From positions 1,178,001 to 1,242,000 of the forward strand of contig JADLZK010007174.1 of assembly GCA_015847255.1 (NCBI GenBank): DNA of 64,000 nt, given 5' to 3'. Shown here one piece after another: positions 58,012 through 64,000 of this stretch; within the stretch, counting starts at the first letter, position 1, and every line of letters starts with the position of its first letter. Source of the DNA: Hyparrhenia diplandra. Its lineage: Eukaryota; Streptophyta; Magnoliopsida; Poales; Poaceae. A model generated the notes under the pieces. It had not been told where the DNA came from. It saw nothing but the letters and a program-made list of their open reading frames with translations, and did not search any database. Made by a program: the position numbers and the translations under genes.

Positions 58012-58275
58012 ACGCCAAAAGATCCTAACAGGCCATACTATGCAATATATAGGGCAGGGCTACTGTCATTTTCAGTCAATGGCGGCACATTCCCAAAGTC
58101 CACCTTTCTATGGAACAATAATGCTTAATTACCTTATCAGAACACCCATTTAATAATTTATTATGTTAACATTTCTCGACTATTACATAGCATATCTGGA
58201 GACATGGACATATATATATGGCCATTGATTGGATGAGATGCCTAGACAGTCGTCGTCGCTGCGATAGGAACACGG

Positions 58276-59379
58276 CTACTGGGCTGCAGCAAAGCTTGGT
58301 AATCATGTCCTTTAAAACAGACGGGCCACTCGGCTCAGATGCTTGAGGCCGTCGGTCTTGATGACCTCTCTGACATTTGCTGGATCCTCGAGGAATTTGA
58401 GGCACACCTCCTTAAGCCCAAGGCAATGGTGCTCCACGGCAAACTCAGGATGACTGCCACGGTTGTCACATTCACAAACTCGGATAGCTTGTCCTCACAA
58501 ACCAACCTCAGCCTCTCCATTTTATACCTGTTCGCTGCTGCGATCAGGTCAGGGCACATCGCCGCCGCAGCTTCTGACCCCTTCATCTCCGGCAACGAGT
58601 CGGTGTATATGTAGTGGAGAAAAACCTCGAAGTCCTGCGCCTCCATGTCTTCAATCTCGTATAGCGACTGCTGCCGTCGTTGGTCGTCGTCAGGCTGCTG
58701 GAGAGCTCGGCGTGGAACACCGGTGATCGGGCCATGAGCACACACCCGTGCGCCGCGAAAGTCCTGGTGTCCACCTCGAACGTCACGTCGGCGCCCTCCC
58801 CGGTCGCGACGAGGCCGCCCTGGGTGACGGTGCAGGTCCGATGGTGGCACCACCACTAAAGGTGGCTGTGGCATTGCGCCAGTGTCGACGTCCATCGTCT
58901 GAATCTCCTTCGTGACCGTGGAAATCACACCTGGATCGTGAAGCGGTCGTCCTTGAGATGCTCAGATTTTCCAATTCGTCCCTTTTGATGAAACTCGGAA
59001 TCCCCAGCCGTCGTCACGGAAAGTTTGCTCAGCACCGAAGGGTGGCGTGGCACTGGCTTCCTCGTGGTCAGCAAGCTAGAAACGTGTATTGTGCTTTCAC
59101 GCCTTGGGAGACATTGTAGTCGAGCCGAAGGAAAATGGATATGTAGTCGGAGAAAGTCGAGTTGAGGCCGCTGGGGTAGCAGTAGATGTGCCAGCTGTGG
59201 CCTCCGACGCGGAACGATCGGGACTTTGATGTCGCTGCCAGTCGGGACATCCTTGGTGCGGGGAGTAGCCGTCGATCTTCAGCAGGTGCTGGCCGCTCTC
59301 GGTGCCGGCGACGATGGCTGAGGCGGACCGCAACGGCTCGCCCCTCGCTGCCAATGATGGTGGACGCCGTTATCGACAT
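58276..59379 (-). pseudogene. MATH-BTB pseudogene, copy 3
   Basis: It aligns along its whole length with copies 1 and 2. The start ATG is at 59379, MATH fragments (HLLKIDGYS, GGHSWHI) are split over two frames, and a BTB core (VTFEVDTRTFAAHGCVLMARSPVF) and tail (MERLRLVCEDKLSEF) remain. Single-base changes occur near 59100-59300, at 58920-58960, around 58660-58670 (the Ala run), near 58447 and at 58292 (extra A). It shares with copy 2 the missing base in the C-terminal codons (GCCGAGTGGCCC where copy 1 has GCAAGAGCTGCCC). The start codon is followed upstream by about 35 extra bp not in the other copies. No functional product is expected. Confidence 0.85.
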
Positions 59380-59719
59380 GCCAGGGGAAAGAACGATGAC
59401 AACTCTTCACTCTCTCCCACGGTCTGTGGAGATCACGGCTTTGCTACTTCAGCTTCTCTTCTTACGCCGGCTGCATTATTTCAAGTGCAGAATTAATTTT
59501 AGATACAATGACGAATCTCATCTTATAACACCTTAATCTTATCTTAGTACCGCTGGATTAGAGGCTCCTAAGGGTCTAACGACACTTCATAGCTTAAAAG
59601 CAGAGTAAACTTCTTTCTTTTCTTTTGAAAAGGCCTCTAATAAAGAGATGTTTCATGTTAACTCTTACCAGGCATGCTTATCTCCATTTCTTTCTAAAAA
59701 AAAACCTACACTATCCACC

Positions 59720-60190
59720 TGAGTTATTATGTAAAATACATAAAAGTAACCTATTAAATTTGAATCTAATTTACCCACCTCTGCTACTATGAATAGTAAT
59801 TTAAAAATAAACTCCCTCAATTTGCATCTAAATACCCAACTATGTCATTACAAAAAGATAATTTAAAAAATAATTCCCTAGATTTGCATGTAAATTACCA
59901 CCTCTACCATTATTTAAGATAATGGAAGATAACCTCTAAATTTTTCTTTTTAATTACCTGTATCTGCCATTATGAAAGATATGGGATAAAGTAACCCCCT
60001 TTAGTTGTATCTAAATTGCCTAAATGTACCGCCATAAAAATAACTAAAAATATTCCTCCAATCTATGTAAATACCAATATAAGATATTATGAAAAATAAC
60101 TCAATAAGCATAGAGTACGCTATATATGTTTCCAAATTACACACTTCTACCACGGTAAGATTAAAAGTAAGCAAAGCATAACTGTTATGT
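59720..60190. repeat. AT-rich degenerate ~60-bp tandem repeat (R3)
   Basis: Diverged counterpart of the R1 and R2 repeats, with CTACCATTAT/CTGCCATTATGAAAGATA phrases at about 60-bp spacing. A second patch lies at 61060-61400. Confidence 0.55.
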
Positions 60191-60194
60191 GATA

Positions 60195-60346
60195 CTCCCT
60201 CCATTTCAGATTATAAGTCGTTTGAGCTTTTCACTGATCACATTACTATTACTATGTATCTAGACATGAGGATATAAGCCCAAGTCGATAACAAAATCTA
60301 TATACCTAGAAAAGTCAAAATAAATGACAAATTAGAACAGAGGGAA
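60195..60346. mobile_element. Stowaway-like MITE (R3)
   Basis: CTCCCTCCATTTCAGATTAT and the inverted TTAGAACAGAGGGAA ends, with TA on both sides, place it at the same site as the R1 and R2 copies. Its R3 version is the most diverged. Confidence 0.7.
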
Positions 60347-63300
60347 TACTATGTCGACCAACTAAATACTCATACATTAGGACAAAATATATAAATCTGA
60401 TCCCTATAACAAATCAGGTACCAATGACACTAATAATGATTAACTTTAAATTATATTAATACCCCATGACAATAAAAATTTGTAAGTTGTTACTTTAGAT
60501 AAGTTTATATATTTTTGAGTGAAGCACATGAAATGTCAATACTGGTAATAAAATCTAACCACTCTATGTTTTTATAAAACAATAATACTACACATATAAT
60601 TCTTCGATATAATAAATTCAACATCTTGAGTGTCGTGGTGGACTGCTATTGTAGTAATTAAGATTGCACTTTAAGACCTAAAATATGTTTTTAATAAAAT
60701 ACAAAAGGAAAACTTTTGAATAAAATATACAATATACACTGAAGTTTCAACTTAATACATGGATAAAAAGATGCAATAACTAATGAGATTAAAAGTTTAA
60801 AGCTAAAATATAGATTTATGATGTCACATAAAAGGAATACAACAAGAGATGCTATAAAATTAAGCTTTAGTTTCACCAAAATACATATTGAAGACCCCAA
60901 ATTGGTGCAATACAAATCATGACAACACATCTCTTAATATGATTAATTGGAAACCCTCACTTGAAGACTCCCACATTAATCCTCACGAAAACTCTAACCA
61001 TTAATTGGGTTGACTCAAATCATCTAGAGAACGGCAACCATTTTGATCTATTTTATCTATTACTCACTTCTTCCATTATGAAAAACGTAAATAACCCCAA
61101 AAATCTACATCTTAGCTAGCAACCTTGCTATTATGAAAAATATTCAAAGTAACACCAAGTTTGCTTTTAAATTATTCACCTTTTGTCATTATAAAAGATA
61201 AAGATAAAGTAACTCATTTAATTTTCATCTAAATTACCTGCATCTGTTCTTATAGGACATAAACTGCCATATCCCTCAAATCTATGTCTAAATTATCAAT
61301 ATAAGCTATTTACAGAAAAGAATTAAAAACAATAAAATATACTATATATGTTTCTAAATTATCCAATTCCTACCACTATTAAATTCAAAGTAAACATAAA
61401 TTTTATTGTCACTATGTGTACCAAGTATACATGCATACATAAGTGATAAAATATATAACAATACTGCTATATATATATTTGAATGAGGAAATTAAGCATA
61501 TTGAGTGTGTTAGACAAGCTAAAACAACTATTTATGCCATTGTAGTAACTAAGAGTAGACTCAAGGACCTAGAATCTAATACTTTTTAATAAATATAATA
61601 AATGGAAAAATTTTGAATAAAAGATACAATAAGCACTAGATTTTTGAATTTAATGTGTGGATGAAAAATTATGCAACAACTAATAAGATCAAAATTTGAA
61701 AGCCAAAATATTGGTTCATGACGTCACAAAAGTGATGCAACAAGAGCTGATATAACTTAAGCTAAGTTTCAACTAAATACATGTTAAAAATCCAAAAGCT
61801 ACAATGCAATGATGAAACACATATATATTAATTGATAAATTAATCATAATCAAATAAGAATATAGCAGAGTATTTACATGGTAATATGTTATTAGAAAAT
61901 AAATTCAAAAGAGAGTAGCCACCTTTTGATTATTAGTTGTATAAAATTAAATTCTTATCCACTAAACTTTCACCCACTTATATAACATAAGATTCGTGAC
62001 CGTGTTGGAGCATGGTTTTATGGGCTAGTTAGTGAAGTAAAGATGTGCGGTGCATTCATATTCCTGTCACTTTACAAAAATAATCATTGATGATCCCGGT
62101 TTGGTTTATGGTCATTTTATACTATTCAGATGTGTAAAAATAGTTTCTCACCGAACTTGCTATGTGTCATTCATTAAATTAAATCCTACTCCTTTTATTT
62201 AAAATATGAAACCAAGAGAAAAATACAGGGCATAGTGACTTTGTTATCCCTTATTTAACTACATGGAAATATGAAAACGAATTGCTAGTGAGAGAGCATT
62301 GATTTTTATTTGCATATACATTGACTACGTACTTGATCTATGTTTCAAAAGTCAGTTTTATAGGATTTGATAATGGTGGCCTTGCAATTGGTGTAGGTGG
62401 TCAATGAGACTTTTATTTCTCAGGCACATAGACGGTGGTCTAGTCTGCAGATTGATGGTGGTAGGCTGTAGGTGATCTCTTTCAATAATACATGCCATGT
62501 GCTACCCAGGCAGAGGGAGCTTTTTCTAAGACTTGTAGTGCATCAACTAGATGCATTATTTAAAAAATAATAAAGTCTTACATTTTATCAAAAAATGCAA
62601 AGTCTGCATATATTATACATAAGTACAACGGACAACCGAAGGAGCAAATCAATAAATTCTACATTCATGCCCTCCATATTTTTAAATCATTGAAGAAATG
62701 TATAAAAATCTTATGAAAATAATGAGTCCTTTACTGTCCTCAAGAAGTTACCGAGGTACTATACCCAGACATCAGCAATATAGTACTTGAGGTACCGGGG
62801 TATCCCATACAAACCCAAAGCCGTACCACTTAATTTCCATGTTATGTAATCATTCTTCGTATTCATGGCATTCTTGAAGGTCCTTTAAAGGGCGCACAAA
62901 GAAATGGAAGGAGAAAGCGTATGATCAGTAGAAAGTTTCGCTCTTCGAGTAGGAAAATAATCCATCTGATGACGGAAGAGAAGGGCCTGGCATATGACAA
63001 GGCATGAGCGGTATCCGATTCGGAGTCACTTGCGAAAGATGATTGGACCACACACACGTCCACAAGACTATAGCCCCATGTATTATGTTATGCGCACTCG
63101 TAAAAGTAGTGCTAGGTAGCGCAACTTACTACCATAAACTCCTCAGCATGATTCCTCAGGGGTGCAAATTGGTAGACCTCACAATTTTATATTAAAATCA
63201 TGTAGTTATAATGTCTAATAAATGTATGAGAAAATGTTGTCCAAGACAATCCTATTCATATGATTTTTATGTCTCTAAAACCAAATCTCCTCAGAGGAAG

Positions 63301-63726
63301 CTATGTGTGTCGCATTTTCAAAAGCTTTAAGCGGATCTTAGTCATCAAAGTGTCATATATGAGCCTGCAACCTTTTCTACTTGAATTAGATTTTACATGC
63401 CAAGAATGAGTAGTAGTGAAGGATCTGTGTGTGGAAGCTTCCATAGCTCTCTTAGTTTCCTCTATGCATCCCGCCTATTATATATGGTATTTCTCATGGC
63501 TCTTCATTTTGGAGCACACCATTACTTGTTTCTTATGGCCAGCGTGGTGTCTTAGTCATTCTATTTTTGCTGGTTTTTCACAACATAAAGATTTTGCTTG
63601 CTCAATAGACTTGGCAGTATAATGGTTGTCTTCTTGCTTTAGTTCTATGAAGCACCCGCTGTATGTTTAGCACTTTTCCACTCTATGCTCGTATGGCGTT
63701 TCCAACAGCTATGGCTAGTTTTGTAC
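60347..63726. other. R3 AT-rich tail and unassigned right flank
   Basis: To about 62005 this matches the R1/R2 tails. Beyond that it is unique in the window and AT-rich with only short ORFs. I see no gene. Confidence 0.5.
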
Positions 63727-63852
63727 CAGTGGCGGAGCTAGTTGGAGCACCTAGAAAATTAAAGTGGGTAGAAACTAAGACCATTAGGAATTGATCTCAG
63801 CGTAGTGGATGGGTGGGGGCTATCCCCTCAACTCACCAAAGCTCCGCCAACG
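63727..63852. mobile_element. Short hAT-like MITE candidate
   Basis: The left end CAGTGGCGGAGCTAG and the right end AGCTCCGCCAACGG are imperfect inverted repeats of a CAGTGGCGGAGC type, common at grass hAT ends and related to the element at 13950. No target duplication could be identified. Confidence 0.4.
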
Positions 63853-64000
63853 GGCTGCCAACAGTAGCGTAGGTTGAGTGCATGCCTCAAGTGCAGAGAA
63901 CAGAATAGAGCGTTATTAGTTTTCTAAAACAGAGCCATGACCTTATTGGGAATCACAAGATTTCCTTAAATTACTGAACCTGCTCTCAGTGACGCGCGAC

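Larger units (their letters stand above)
41970..62005. repeat. Tandem segmental repeat unit R3 (interrupted)
   Basis: R3 starts with the same GATGACCTGCTC block, is split after about 75 bp by a 12.5 kb CACTA element, resumes at about 54588 and ends near 62005, where similarity to R1 and R2 stops after GATTCGTGACCGTG. It lacks the equivalent of R2 32360-33515, including the bS21 exon, and lacks the last ~1.5 kb of the unit. It is clearly more diverged from R1 and R2 in the MATH-BTB gene and AT-rich tail. Confidence 0.85.

Overview
This is a nuclear plant window, almost certainly from a grass (Poaceae), possibly a rice relative. The evidence is GT-AG introns, very GC-rich first exons beside AT-rich intergenic DNA, an F-box/FBD gene, tandem MATH-BTB genes, a plastid ribosomal-protein gene with a transit peptide, and typical grass transposons (CACTA with CTCGGTAGA-type subterminal arrays, PIF/Harbinger with GGGTGTGTTTGGTTG ends, Stowaway- and hAT-type MITEs, LINE remnants). 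The genus is inference.

Left part (1-21 kb): a 5'-truncated LINE lies on the minus strand (950-3060). Beside it is a non-autonomous Harbinger-type element (3123-4588), then a probable LTR-retrotransposon remnant. An F-box/FBD gene (8794-10797, minus, three exons after merging) is flanked by two copies of a ~2.4 kb segmental duplication. A hAT-type element with a perfect 8-bp target duplication sits at 13950-14785. The clearest ordinary gene is a two-exon glycosyltransferase family 92 (DUF23) gene at 15906-18252.

Right part (21-62 kb): the main structure is an imperfect tandem triplication, R1 21077-31413, R2 31414-41969 and R3 41970 to about 62005. Each unit carries one minus-strand MATH-BTB gene followed by the same AT-rich tract. 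R1 and R2 also carry parts of a plastid bS21 gene: R1 has both exons, broken, and R2 only the last exon. Only the R2 MATH-BTB gene is a single uninterrupted ORF. R1 has one 1-bp deletion, and R3 is a decayed pseudogene. The units have collected different transposons, so a unit lacking an insertion shows the empty site. Examples are a CACTA with TSD GAA (24863-25834), a retroposed insertion with a 12-bp TSD (34597-36240), a TTA-flanked element (55248-55891), and a 12.5 kb CACTA (about 42045-54587) that itself holds a truncated Harbinger element with an intact-looking DDE transposase.

Several otherwise well-preserved genes carry single-base indels next to homopolymers, and restoring them makes the exon lengths divisible by three. 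This could be true decay or uncorrected sequencing error, and only raw reads can tell. I saw no bacterial-type operon, CRISPR array, rRNA or convincing tRNA. All family assignments are from reading translations; no database search was run.
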